Of a DNA stretch of 64,000 nucleotides, positions 44,347 to 55,063 are shown piece after piece (position 1 is the first letter of the stretch; each line of letters opens with the position of its first letter). The notes beneath the pieces are model-generated. The model made no database searches, was not told where the DNA came from, and was given only the letters and a program-made list of their open reading frames with translations. The position numbers and the translations under genes are program-made. Source of the stretch: Darksidea phi (taxonomy: Eukaryota > Ascomycota > Dothideomycetes > Pleosporales > Lentitheciaceae); the NCBI GenBank assembly GCA_030770425.1, contig JASJFT010000060.1, positions 96,227-160,226 on the forward strand. Direction: 5' to 3'.

Positions 44347-45259
44347 TTACAACTGCGTGCGAGATAACTCGTTAGCGTTCGTATATCGAATGGACAATTG
44401 CACATTGGTATAATGACTTACGAAGATGTCAATTTGAGCATTGCCATCCACGCCGATAATATCGCCAATGGTAACAGACTATCATTCCATACATGTTATC
44501 ACGTGTTTGGGTTATGCTGAAGGGACATTTCGACTTACACTCTCGATGGACACGGTGATACAAGAACACGACCTGGGCGCGAAGCCAATACAATCACAAT
44601 GGGGGTTACCGTGATTTAGCCTCTCACAATCCGCGTCGAACCAGCACTCCCCAGGCGTTATGATGATGTCGTCGTCGTCCTGTGTTGAAGGGTTGTTGCA
44701 ATGAGTAGAATGAGTAGCATAGTCGGTGTCCGAACCCCGGGAAGCCTAATCAGACCGACATTGTCGGAGAGCATGACGTTACGATTACTAGCCGCAATTT
44801 TGGTACTTACGCCCAAGCTGTTATTAGTACTAACTGAGAGAGTAGTACTACCCACGCCAATCTCATCCGAGCCAGGGATAGGAACCTTGATAGGGACAAC
44901 GACGGGGACGCCCACGGCGAGGGGATTCAGATGAGCGGTATGGGTAGTGCAGCTAGAAGACAAGACTACCGTATGCCGCCGGGTGAAGTTGACTGTGCGG
45001 CTGTATCGGAGGGGCTCGTCGCCTCGTTCTAGGACTAGATCGGCTTTGAAGGTTGCGGTGGTGTCGACCGTGAGGCTAACGTTTCCACCGCGTCTCTCCA
45101 AGGTTTCGGGAACAAGGATGATGATGAAGAGGATGACGGTTTCGAAGGATCAGCTGTCGACGCCATTTTTAATACGGGGGTCGGGGATGACGTGTGGGGT
45201 TTGTACACAGCCACGAATGTAAGGGGAAAAAGGAATGACAAGAATGCATTGAGCTTCAT
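44347..45259 (-). CDS. Small secreted cysteine-rich protein (effector-like), five exons
   Basis: The signal peptide exon begins at ATG 45259 (MKLNAFLSFLFPLTFVA). The second exon, about 45095-44811, has STTLSVSTNNSLG near its end. Its junction with exon 1 is uncertain; the best guess is donor GTGTAC near 45208 and acceptor GGAG near 45096. The later exons are clear and all in phase 0: 44745-44539, 44478-44422 and 44352-44347, with introns of 65, 60 and 69 bp. The third exon is the notable part: an Asp run, then GECWFDADCERLNHGNPHCD and CIGFAPRSCSC, a compact cluster of eight cysteines. Two more exons read VTIGDIIGVDGNAQIDIF and a final Leu. I do not recognise the fold. Export and cysteine density suggest an effector-like or cell-wall protein; that is inference. 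Confidence 0.65.
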
Positions 45260-46577
45260 GTTTGTCTTGCATTGTCGATTTTATCAGCGGAAAGGATTTA
45301 CAAAGGGTTTGGAGGAGATGAGGAGACGATTTAGAATGCGAAAGCCCATTGCTAATTAGCATACATTTTAGTGCAGCCAAGGCTGTATTCGCCCATGACG
45401 ACAGAGGGCGTGGTTTAACGTGAGGGCGGGGTAAGAGACAGAGCTCTATGGCTTCATCAATCCGATCGCCTCATTCACGCACTGCAAGAATGCATCTCAT
45501 CGACGATATCGTACTTCCAGTCGTTCTACCATGGGTTTAAACCATTGGATTTAGATAGATTCGGTAGGGCTGGCATTTACGAGAGAACCACCGTCCTAAC
45601 AGCCTCGCTATCTCCGCCCTCACACCAACTTTTATTAGCAACGAATAAGTGTGACGTTGACATAGATCATTGTGCAGACGCGCGAATGTATGTTTGGCCA
45701 GAACACCCATCCATTAAGCAGTGGATCGCTCCCTTCGGGCCGTCGATCTCCCTAGACCCGACCGGCGACCTCCCGTGGTTCGGACATTGGTCGTTGTCGG
45801 CCGGCTGTCGATCTCCCGAGGTCAGGCGGAAGGTAATGAAACGCGGTATAGTTACCTTCCTCCATCTATGCGGCGCTTATGTGGTTTCAGCACGACCAGT
45901 CGAGAGACTGTTGATGGAATTTTCAGCTACCTTGGAAAAAGTTACAATAACAAATTCAATCGCGAGTATAGAGAGAGGAGTGCCGCTTCCATTGCCCGTC
46001 TTAAAATAGCGTAATGCTTTGACAAGAACAAGCCACACGAGCGCGCGCACAGGATGAAACTGATATGTATCCCTTACCCATCTCGACTGACGCATTGATA
46101 GAATGTAGTTCACTCCACTTCCCCGCACCACATGTCACCTTGGCGGTCATCCTGATGCTGTGTAACCCCGAGTTGGAGATGTTTGGAGACTTCCCATTGG
46201 CATTCGAGGGCGGAGCCGGTGCGGGGTCAAAATGTTCGTCATCCCATGAGATACATTGCAGCGATATTCGATTTCAGCGGACCCGAATGTATATTGCTCC
46301 GCTCGTTCCTTGCTCCGCAATAAGCCACACAGTGATGATTAAAGCCCTGGATGGCTTTTACATTTTGATGGAGGTTCCCACAAATGAATGTCCGCCGGAT
46401 TCTCCTTACACTTTGCTTCCTTGTATTTCGAATGAGTAGCAGCCATCGCGTCAAACTCGCGGAATAAACCAAAAAGGTGACATTCCTCCTTGTATTTCGC
46501 CGACATAGTACATTCTCTCCCAGCACTACCAATCTTCCCTCTAGCCTGTGTCCTATTCGGGAGTGCAGTTCATTCCT
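45260..46577. other. Intergenic between two secreted cysteine-rich genes
   Basis: Separates the genes at 44347-45259 and 46578-47291. Open frames here (45545-46009, 46065-46439) have no recognisable domain. Copy C of the dispersed repeat lies at 46430-46486. Confidence 0.5.
46430..46486 (+). repeat. Dispersed short repeat family, copy C (about 56 bp), flanked by 13-bp direct repeat
   Basis: AATGAGTAGCAGCCATCGCG through CAAAAAGGTGACATTC matches the outer end of copies A, B and D. TCCTTGTATTTCG occurs immediately before (46418-46430) and after (46487-46499), as a target duplication would. Confidence 0.65.
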
Positions 46578-47291
46578 TTAATGACAGTCCTTAGGAGGGC
46601 AGCATTCTTTGCGTTTTTCGCAATATTCGTGACCGTAAGTAGGGCAGCACTTCCCCTTAGGGACACATTCTCCCTTCCCTTTGTTATCACACCACTCCTT
46701 ATCACCTTCGCAGCATTGACCCTTTTTGACGCATTGCTTTTTGGCATCGCACCACTCCTTATCATCTTCGCAGCATTGGCCCTTTTTGACGCATTGCTTT
46801 TTGGCATCGCACCACTCCTTATCATCCTCGCAGCATTGACCCTTTTTGACGCATTGCTTTTTGGCATCGCACCACTCCTTATCATCTTCGCAGCATTGAT
46901 CCTTTTTGACGCATTGCTTTTTGGCATCGCACCACTCAGGCGTATGAGGGTGGCAGCAGTTGCCTTTATCGCAAGAGTGGCCTGGCTTACACTGTACAAT
47001 GACGGGTCAGCATATATACTTTTGTGGCGAATACATTCGGGACAGTCCGTAAACACTCACCCGGTCTTTGCAGCACCATGGTCTTCCAGGTTTGTCGGTG
47101 CAATCGTATTTTTTGTCGGCGCAGTCTTTGTCACAGTCCGAAGGTTTGGCAAAGCCACAGTAGTTGTAGTTGACTTTGCAATAATCATGACACTTGCCCG
47201 GCGGCATGGGGACTTTTTCGTCCCTGGGGACGCCCGCTAGGGCCGGACCGCTAAGAAGGGCCAGAGAGCAAAGCAACTGATAGAGCTTCAT
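46578..47291 (-). CDS. Secreted cysteine-rich protein with 20-residue tandem repeats
   Basis: Two exons: 47291-47061 and 46991-46578 (69-bp GTGAGT...CAG intron, phase 0), 214 residues. The signal peptide is MKLYQLLCSLALLSGPALA. The first exon then has a cysteine-rich module (KCHDYCKVNYNYCG, DCDKDC, YDCTDKPGRPWCC). The second exon starts CKPGHSCDKGNCC and runs into tandem units of EWCDAKKQCVKKGQCCEDDK: four near-identical and a diverged fifth (EWCDNKGKGECVPKGKCC). It ends in a C-terminal module YCEKRKECCPPKDCH. Each unit has four Cys in a C-x5-C-x5-CC pattern. The mature protein is about 15-20% Cys and Lys-rich, with dibasic KK in each unit, so Kex2-type processing is possible. The repeat exon has no internal start in frame, so simple frame scans report only wrong-frame shadows. 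No family recognised. Confidence 0.85.
46686..46940. repeat. 60-bp tandem repeats encoding the cysteine-rich units
   Basis: Period exactly 60 bp. The units around 46741, 46801 and 46861 differ at only a few positions (for example CTTCG/CCTCG and GGCCC/GACCC/GATCC). The unit before 46741 is more diverged and the one after 46921 is partial. Near-identity indicates recent amplification or homogenisation. Confidence 0.93.
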
Positions 47292-48179
47292 GCTGCAGAC
47301 AGCCGGAGGCTAGAGGATGAGCTAATTGATGTTTTGTGTACACAACGACGCCGAAAATTTAGTTCAGACGTGCAGCAGCAGATGGTGGTGGCTGTTAAGA
47401 AACTGAGGGACTTGCTGTGATATTGAGAATAATGGATGAATGTGCCATCTTATATATCCAGAGAAGTGATCGACGAGATGTCGGAAGGACGCTTTGAAGC
47501 TCAACATTCTGTAAGTGGGCATCATCACTAAAAATAAGTGAGTGGTCAGGTTTTAGCAATGCAAGTTGCGCTTTACGTTTAGTTTTGAATAGCGTACACT
47601 CTGTGTTCCGGCGGCTTCCGCTCATACCAATCAACTGACAGGATCCCGCTCCCTCCTGAAGCGCATTGCATGTGATTCATATTCCCGAATCTACTATGAT
47701 GCGATCAAAATAGAGAATTCGCCTAATAAGACCCATGTATTAGATGCCAACTACTAGCATATCTTGAGTGACGGGTCTGCTTAAGGTCCTGAGGAGATCT
47801 TAAAGGGGGGAATAGCCCTCTACTGCCTCTACCGTACTAGAAAATATCAGTGAATTGCTTCCTCTTTAGATATAATGGTTGGGATATGGTGAGAGGATGG
47901 GTTAGAAGGTTGTTACCTATTTACTGACGAGGTCATACGTCAGGATATATTAATAGACTATATGGATCCTTAGCCGATGAGACCATATCATGAGAGGCAG
48001 GTCGATCCGCTAGCCCCGGCAAACTCCATACTGGATATCACACATGTGAAGGCGGGGTCGGGTTTCAGCCAATCGCTGTACTATAGGTCTGCTCATCCTT
48101 TCTCTTTCACAGGCGATGCTTTCCTTGTGTATGACCGCTTTAATTTTTGTCATACTACGTTTGAGAGTAGTTAGTGACG

Positions 48180-48610
48180 TATGGCGCGTTATAGTTGGGT
48201 TAGTCTATACCGTTCGCGGTCTTAGTACTTAAAGAATGGTATTAGTTAGATTTTTAGACCACGGGTAGATTACACGTTACCTTCTTATCTTCTTTCGTTT
48301 GAAGGCTCTATCTACGCCGTAATAATATACATCGTTTTAATTCAGGCTATCAACCTACCTAAGACTAGTATCTTATACCTTTAATTTATCTTACTATGAT
48401 AACAAAACCTACCTAATTCTAGACGGCGATAAAGCTATAAAATCCCGGGCTTAGAGGATACTACACGAAGCTAGTACTATAACTAAGTATATTATTAACT
48501 ATAGTTTTAAAGGATAGAGTTTAATATTAAATACATAGTAGCTATCGCGTTGTTAAACTCGTTGAATAATTTGAAAAGAATATATATATTATAATTAGAT
48601 ATAAATCCTA
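48180..48610. repeat. AT-rich block consistent with RIP-decayed repeat
   Basis: Dense TA dinucleotides (CTATAACTAAG, ATTATTAACTATAG), few CA/TG, bordered by more normal DNA. The parent element cannot be identified from the sequence. Confidence 0.55.
48531..48585 (+). repeat. Dispersed short repeat family, copy F, RIP-decayed
   Basis: ATACATAGTAGCTATCGCGT then TGTTAAACTCG corresponds base for base to the family end with mostly C-to-T and G-to-A replacements. It faces copy D in inverted orientation about 280 bp away, so the two could be the ends of one element. Confidence 0.6.
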
Positions 48611-48685
48611 CGCTAGCATGCGGCTCGCCCTCTTTCATGAGGCTCGGGCCGTTGCCCTCGCAGTCATGCCCTTACGTGAGCCTTA

Positions 48686-48813
48686 GGCAATCACAGGCAA
48701 TGACTGCAACCAACAACTTTCTTACATGTTAAGTTATTGGGGACGAAATGCCTTTTGTATTACCTTTTTGGGTTATTCCGCGAGTTTGACGACGCGATGG
48801 CTGCTACTCATTC
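48686..48813 (-). repeat. Dispersed short repeat family, copy D
   Basis: Matches copy B on the same strand from GGCAATCACAGGCAATGACT through CCTTTTTGGGTTATTCCGCG to CTGCTACTCATTC, with a diverged middle. Beyond the left limit it continues into sequence absent from copy B. Confidence 0.75.
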
Positions 48814-49345
48814 AATGAATGGGACTGAAATTGGTAGTTATGGAAACATAAATAGATAGCCTTGTTACGTCTGTAAGGGCTTGTGGCGCTGCTATACAAA
48901 GCTGCGAGGAGGGAGAGAAAAGGGCGAAGTTCCAAATGCTAGTCTGGATCGGGATTAGCTGCAATCGGGCGCTCTGGATATTCAGCCAACTAGTACGCAT
49001 CAATACCTCTCTTTTTTGAATGTAAGCTCGCGCCGCCGTGCGTGTAATAGATAAAAGATGCGCGTGTATAATTTAGTGTATATAAGATTTGTATAATTTA
49101 TTCACTCCTTCATGACGAGCATCTAACGCCTGTGATGCATGCCTAATGCTAACCCCAGAAATAAAAGAAATATATTTAGTTCACGTAGGGTGTAGGTGAA
49201 GTCGATGAATAAGGACTAATAGAGAGGTATCTAAAACCAAGGACTGGTTTGAAAACATCGGGTGCTTATAACCGCTGTCAGCTTCGACCGTTATTGTGAA
49301 GAAGGTGTAGCATACATGATGGGAAAGATAAGCATGACTATGCAA

Positions 49346-49643
49346 CTATCGTGCGCAACCGAGGTAGTGTTGTGAAGAGCAATATACGTTCTCCCTATTT
49401 GGCCATTAGCCACGTCTATGAATGGGAAACGCTTTGTCACAGCATCTTGCCTACGCACCTTGTGAGATTTGTTCCATCTGCCTTCGTCCTCCTCGTTTCC
49501 AAAAGTGGCGGCACAAACGGAAGCGTAAATGCCGAAACCAGATACCCAGTCATGAGCGTAGCCTTCAGTTTATAATGCGGGTCGCGAGGTAGCTGCGTGG
49601 AATAGCGACGGAGCTGGTGCACAGCGTGTGTTGAGAAAGCCAT
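49346..49643 (-). CDS. Possible small hypothetical protein, two exons
   Basis: Exons 49643-49459 and 49394-49346 with a clean 64-bp GT-AG intron give 77 residues. The N-terminus is basic with Ser/Thr and lacks acids (MAFSTHAVHQLRRYSTQ), resembling a mitochondrial presequence. A mildly hydrophobic segment follows (LMTGYLVSAFTLPFVPPLL). No family recognised. It might also be a chance frame; the splice closure in frame is the main support. Confidence 0.35.
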
Positions 49644-51736
49644 CTTGGATATGTTTCAAGTTGGTGGATGGGAAGTTGAAGTGGTGTCGTTGATGTGGGG
49701 CCTATCGTTGGAGGTGCCGAGGTGGGGTAGGTAGTGAATGTGAACGTGCAGCACTCGTCTCTCTTCAAACTCAGACGTTAGCTAATATGTAAGTGAGAAG
49801 TAAACGACACCCAACGTAAGACGAGGTACATGTGCAACGTCAAAACGCGACAGCCTACGGGGCGCGTCCCTTCTTTATATGTCTGCAAGGATTCCCGGCC
49901 GAACGTACGGGGCTGAGGCTGCTAGGCAGCAAATGTGCGATGATGCAGCGCGAGTTGGGATGTCGCGCGTCTAGGGCTGACAAGGGACTGCCGCTCAACG
50001 ATGTTGCGTGCTGCACTTCTGCCGATTAACAACTGTCGGCGTGATAAGCTCTTGGTAGATGCTTTGAAAGCTGTAGCGAAGTTCAGATATCCAGCAATGT
50101 GCGATTTGAAAGCCGACAAGAAACGAGGACCACAGTAAATCGGGAATGAGAAGGTTACCCAGAATAATCACACTCTATATGTACTTGCTGTGCTGTACCG
50201 TCATGTAGCTTTATTGTCAATGTTACTGTGGGGTAATCGTTGGGCCGGTCGCTATCCAGGTCCGCGGCATCAGGCCATCCTCGTGCGAGTCTCCCCTTCC
50301 TTCCCTTCGCACGGCAAATCAACTCGGGGCGAATAAGCGGCCCCATGCAGACCGCCCGCTGGAGACGCGTTCTCGTCTGATGGCGGTGCCTTGATCACGA
50401 CATTTTCAGCAAGCTTGCGAAGCCGTGTAGCGTCAGCGGGATTATGCGCGCTGTGATTGGATGGATATAAAACGCGGTCCGCTTTTATCTTTTCAACTCC
50501 TTGCCATCTCACATGCTCGCTGATAGAGGGCTAGTCCTTCGGTATCTATCTAAAAAGTCGAAAGGCTCCTTGAGTCGATCATCATAAACTACTTCTAAGA
50601 GCAGGACGATTCAAGCGCCGTGAAGGTACGTTCGCGCCCCAAAGCGTAGGTTGACAGGGGGTCTTTCAACGAGCCATGTCGACCGGCGCAGATACGCGAA
50701 CGACCAGGGAACACGCTGTCTAGTTCTACGACATGAATATATAGAGGTACGTTCTTTTTTACGTGAGATTTCAACAAAACGGCCCTTCTTCTGCTATATA
50801 ACAGACGATACTCGCAACAATACAGTCGCGCATCTACTCTAGATTCACCGCCAGCCAGATCATAAGCCGAAACAGATCAGCCTCGACTTGCCCGCCCGAG
50901 ATCGCATGTCATGACTAGCCGAGTATGAGACGTCTTACAGATGGCGACCTGTACCTAATGCTTAGGAAGAACGTCCAACACCTCACTAATCTTGAACGTT
51001 TCTCTAGCACACCCAGCAAAATCTTGTAGGAGTAAATGCCGGCTTCTTTAGGTGATTTGTTCAGTGTACCCTGCCAGGTATGTTTCACTACGTCCATCAC
51101 ATCGACCTCCGCTCCTCTCAGCTTAGCAGGGTCAAGAGGAAGGGATACCTCGTGGTTTAGACGGCGGAAGGTTGCTATAAAGGTGAGTTGCACTCCTTCG
51201 GTCGCATTGTCGTGGACGGCGCTCCCAGTTGGCGTGGGATATGACGTGGGATATGACGTAGGCGTCTCGAGGGGAATGAGGATGGGGGCGATACTGAGTA
51301 TGTGAGGAAGCCTCAACTAGCATTGACCGGATATTCGCTACCTAAACTATCGTCCAAAACTCGACCACCCATCAATTAACTCGCTGATCAGCGTTCCCGG
51401 TTGTGAAAATAGAAGACAGATGCAAATGTACGTACGTACAGATTCAGAGATCGCTTGAACTAGTTGTAGAGACTATGGAAGCTTTCCACATATATACTAA
51501 CAACAATGAAAGGAATATAATATAAGCATATAGTAAAGAAGATATCATTAGAAACAGTATACCATTCAAAACTTTCATGTTTACTACTAAGGGGTTAGAC
51601 TGCGGTAGACGTAGTAGTTCTAGAGAGAAAAATCATAAAAGTTTAAACTATCTTCCTCGTCATCCTGAGTTCCTTACTCCACTTTCTCATGGTCACGCGC
51701 CTAGCAGAAGAAGACGGGTGTTCTACGTAGTCCACT
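49644..51736. other. Gene-poor region
   Basis: Many short frames but no supported gene. A minus-strand frame at 50915-51303 encodes a Pro/Thr-rich start (TSYPTSYPTPTG, from a 13-bp duplication) and EVDVMDVVKHTWQGTLNKSP but has no ATG at its beginning, so it is left uncalled and may be a relic. Confidence 0.5.
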
Positions 51737-52438
51737 CTACTCCTCCGCCCCGATCCAAACAAAACCGTCAACAATCCCATCAAGAGCGCATTCTCCCTGC
51801 CCGCGCACCTGCTCCCAGTCTTCATCCGTATCGGCGACCAAGTCGACCTTAGAACCTGCTATCTTTGTAGGCGCATTCTTTGTTTCCTCCTTCCCAGCAA
51901 CCAAAGGAGGGCGAACGGACTCGCCGCCAGCGTCCAGACTAAGGCAAGTGCAATCAGCTACCTCTTCGAGCTGGACCTGTTTCTTTACTTGCAACTTCTG
52001 CTCTTCTGTACCTAGCTTGATCCCTTCCAGCAGCTGAGTGTCTTCCTCTAGGCTGTTCTTTCCATCCTCCGCATCGAAGTACTCCTCTGCATCCGCCGCC
52101 TCGGCCTTCTCAAGGACAGGGTCTTGACTTTCCAGAGCGTTTCCGTTGGGAAAAATCTTCTTTAAAGCTGCATCCGTATCCACTCGGAAATACGCAAAGA
52201 GCAGTGTCTCCGCTACTTTCCCTGCCAGTATTATTGAAGGGTACTTCTTCCAGCGCAAAAGCCAGGAGTGCTTCTTGGCGATCTCGTAGACCTCCACAAA
52301 TTCCTTGAACCGAGGATATTGGAGGCAGAAGCAGCTAACAGTTTCGGAGCGGAAGATGAGACTGAGGGCTGCGAGAATGTCGGAGAAGGATGGCGGGTCG
52401 GTTGGTGGTAAAATTTTACTCGCAAGGTAATTCAGCAT
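51737..52438 (-). CDS. Hypothetical acidic protein, 233 residues
   Basis: Intronless from an ATG at 52438. The N-terminal 90 residues look folded and partly hydrophobic (MLNYLASKILPP, SDILAALSLIFRSETVSCFC, SWLLRWKKYPSIILAGKVAE). The rest is strongly acidic (AEAADAEEYFDAEDGKN, DTDEDWEQV) and ends GFVWIGAEE. There is no signal peptide. The N-terminal pattern could be a small helical domain or weak membrane association. I do not recognise the family. Confidence 0.55.
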   Translation of the reverse strand: MLNYLASKILPPTDPPSFSDILAALSLIFRSETVSCFCLQYPRFKEFVEVYEIAKKHSWLLRWKKYPSIILAGKVAETLLFAYFRVDTDAALKKIFPNGNALESQDPVLEKAEAADAEEYFDAEDGKNSLEEDTQLLEGIKLGTEEQKLQVKKQVQLEEVADCTCLSLDAGGESVRPPLVAGKEETKNAPTKIAGSKVDLVADTDEDWEQVRGQGECALDGIVDGFVWIGAEE

Positions 52439-55063
52439 TGTGTGTGATATAAGTCTAGATTGGCAAGCTGAGTTGTAGTTTCCGTAGGGAGCGGGTTCGG
52501 TGCGGTGGTGGGGTGAGGTGGTGTTGTGGCCATTGGGTGGCGTAGTGTAGTATTGGTATAGATATATTGGTTAGAATTCTCACAATGCTAATGAAGCAAT
52601 ACCTAAGTTGAAGAAAGGTGAGAAGTCGCGAGGGCATGCTAAGTGTATGCACAACACATTCACTGTATATGGATCAGGGGTATAGTTATGGACCAAGAGA
52701 GTACAAAACTGTTCAAATCCTCTCCATTGAGAACCCTTCCACCCGTTGTGAAGCTACTTTGCTTAGTGTGACTCAGGCTAAGAAAACATCAATCCCCGTC
52801 GCTTTTGTCACACGGAAAGGTCGACGCATAGTTAAATTAATCTAAGGAATTACTAAAGACTACTTCTCATTCGGAAGGAAAGGAAACAGTTTCTAATAAT
52901 ATTGCACACTTGTCGTTCTTATGCTCCAGCGTTGTACTCCATACATAAAAATCCTTACCATACCAGCGTCCCGGCTTTTTACGCGTGTTGGATTTGACTA
53001 ACTTTGTACGCTTTTTGATGCGACCTGCGAGTTCGCAAACTGTGTAATTTTATCGATTGTTGAGCTACGCAGTGTCCTTTTCTACGCTCCGGCGCCGTAC
53101 ATGAAGTTGCTGCATGCTCGATAGCCGCCGTGTTTGCTTTGCAATGCGTACAAACCGACTTTACATTTCGAGAAAAAGCAACTGCCACTCCAATGGCGGC
53201 ATGCTCGTCTAGCAAGCTACTAGTACCTGAACCAGGGTCGGCGGATGAAGTCAAGCTGACCGCACTTACGGGATGCAAGGTCAACATGTAAGATGGAAGA
53301 CAAAACCCTCGGATCTAACAAATAGAGTGTATGGGGTACGCATATTACTCGGACCTATTGCTGTGAGATAGAGTCTTAGAGTAGCCACGAAAAAGTTGCA
53401 TGACGAAAGCTAGGAGTACAAGGATTTAAAAGGAAACATCAAAATATTTGTGAAAATAAGGTGACTTTGAGACACAGATTTCTGAACAAGGACGAGACAG
53501 AGATATGGAATTTAGAAGAGTGGGAAATAACATAAAATACAAACGAGATGGGTGTTCGGGACTGAATGAATATGTCAAGACAATACGGAGATGCTCATAA
53601 ACAGGGTTACCAAAGCCGGCAATGCTTTAGTGAAACGAAATTGGCAATAAGAAAGGAATCTGAGATGTATGTGGGATGGAGTGGCGATTCGCAAACAGCC
53701 GACGGACCGTCTGTTGATCCGGCCCCCCATCCCGGCCCCAAGGATGTTGAGTAAGCCTGCTGCAAGCTGTCAGCCGCGTTAACCACCCAGGAACCGAGAT
53801 TGGAATTTACTCCGAAATACGGCTGAGACTTCTAATATTAAGACCTCTTGCTTCGTTATAGGCCTCAATAGAAAACTTTTCGTGAAGGACTGTCCCATGA
53901 GACGGACGCGCAGGGTTTGAGGAAAGTAGAAGGCTTGTCGGTCGGATAGACTTTTCCCAAAGTGTGGCATGCCTCTAGAGCTCTCTTCGATAAGACGTTG
54001 AATGTAGTCGAACGCCAACAATGCCGGCACCATGGGCGTGGGTAATCTTAATGTTCCGTCGAGTACGCCTAGTGATATAGGACCAGAGTTGGAGAGATAA
54101 CCACCTGCCCGGAAAGAGTAAGGCTGAATGGGGGCCACTTATGAGCGTGCATTGCCGGAAAGTGGTCGACTACTCATGCGTGAGTCAGTTGGAGCTATAT
54201 GATCCGCTGGAACTGGGAGTGCCGCTATCGCTTGAGGAGCAAGTATGACCGTCCGTTTGAGGCTGGCCGCAATTGGGACACTTTGGCGGAGGAGGAAAGC
54301 TGCTCTGCATGACTCCCATTATCGGTAGAGGTTGAAGTGCCTAATATAGAGGCTATATATATTGAAAACGGCTCGTACGGCTACCTTTGGGGAGAAGTTC
54401 GCAGGAAAAAAGTCGAGTATAAGGAAGTAGCGGGGGAAGCGTGCAGTCATGAAGGGACAACAAGAGCAGGTAGGGGGATGATCGATGAGTATATACCTGT
54501 CTGAAGGTGGTTGACTGGCGTGTTTATGCTTTTGTCACTGCTACCGCCGCTTTTATACAAACCACTTCTCTGTGGAAGCATCTTTGGGTCGAATTCGCAT
54601 AGTCAAGTTGAGCCGGCGGTAGCAGTAATGAGTCCGAGACATTGCTCATCGATGGCGCGGTCCCAGACTAGGGCGAGTATTGTTCGCCTAGTTGCCAGCT
54701 GCGCTCAGGTAGGTCAATGCAGTCACGGCCGCTCATGCTGGTGATGTAACGGCTCTGTTACGCAACCTAGGAAGAGCCAACGGGGTCCGCCACGGCTGCA
54801 ACCAAAGCGCCTTGCACAGGCCGTGTCGACGGAAGATCAAGATGGCCTCTTTCTGGAATTGAATCCGGGTTGCGCACCTAGTAGGGCTGTTTCAATGGTC
54901 GCAACGAGGCGGACAACTCCGGAACCGTGCCAGGCCCAAGACAGCTTAGCGGGAGGCTCAAACATAAGATCGACGTCACCGGGCAATCGCCGACGCAACC
55001 AGGCGCGCGTCTTCAGCTGCATCACCGCGACTCACTCATTCTCATTCTCGCCATGATACTGTG
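52439..55063. other. 2.6-kb gene-poor region
   Basis: No supported gene. A minus-strand open stretch (53779-54138) reads protein-like around MVPALLAFDYIQRLIEESSR but begins at GTG and has no splice-supported extension. No mobile element is recognised. Confidence 0.5.

Larger units (their letters stand above)
47292..49345. other. Repeat-rich, AT-rich gene-free block
   Basis: Contains a strongly TA-rich, C/G-depleted block at about 48180-48610 consistent with RIP, and copies F and D of the dispersed repeat. 47977-48174 has a short open frame without recognisable content. No gene supported. Confidence 0.6.

Noticed and set aside
46686..46940. Regular repeats that could be mistaken for a CRISPR array
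   Set aside because: Units are contiguous 60-bp tandem repeats without unique spacers and are coding; the genome is eukaryotic.
46548..47240. Long plus-strand frame with repeated hydrophobic Ala/Leu/Ile units, and a minus-strand frame with repeated SNASKR units
   Set aside because: Both are wrong-frame shadows of the spliced cysteine-rich repeat gene on the minus strand, whose signal peptide, intron and Cys pattern are far better supported.
53779..54138. 119-codon minus-strand frame
   Set aside because: It starts at GTG, has no splice-supported start, and only a short stretch looks protein-like.
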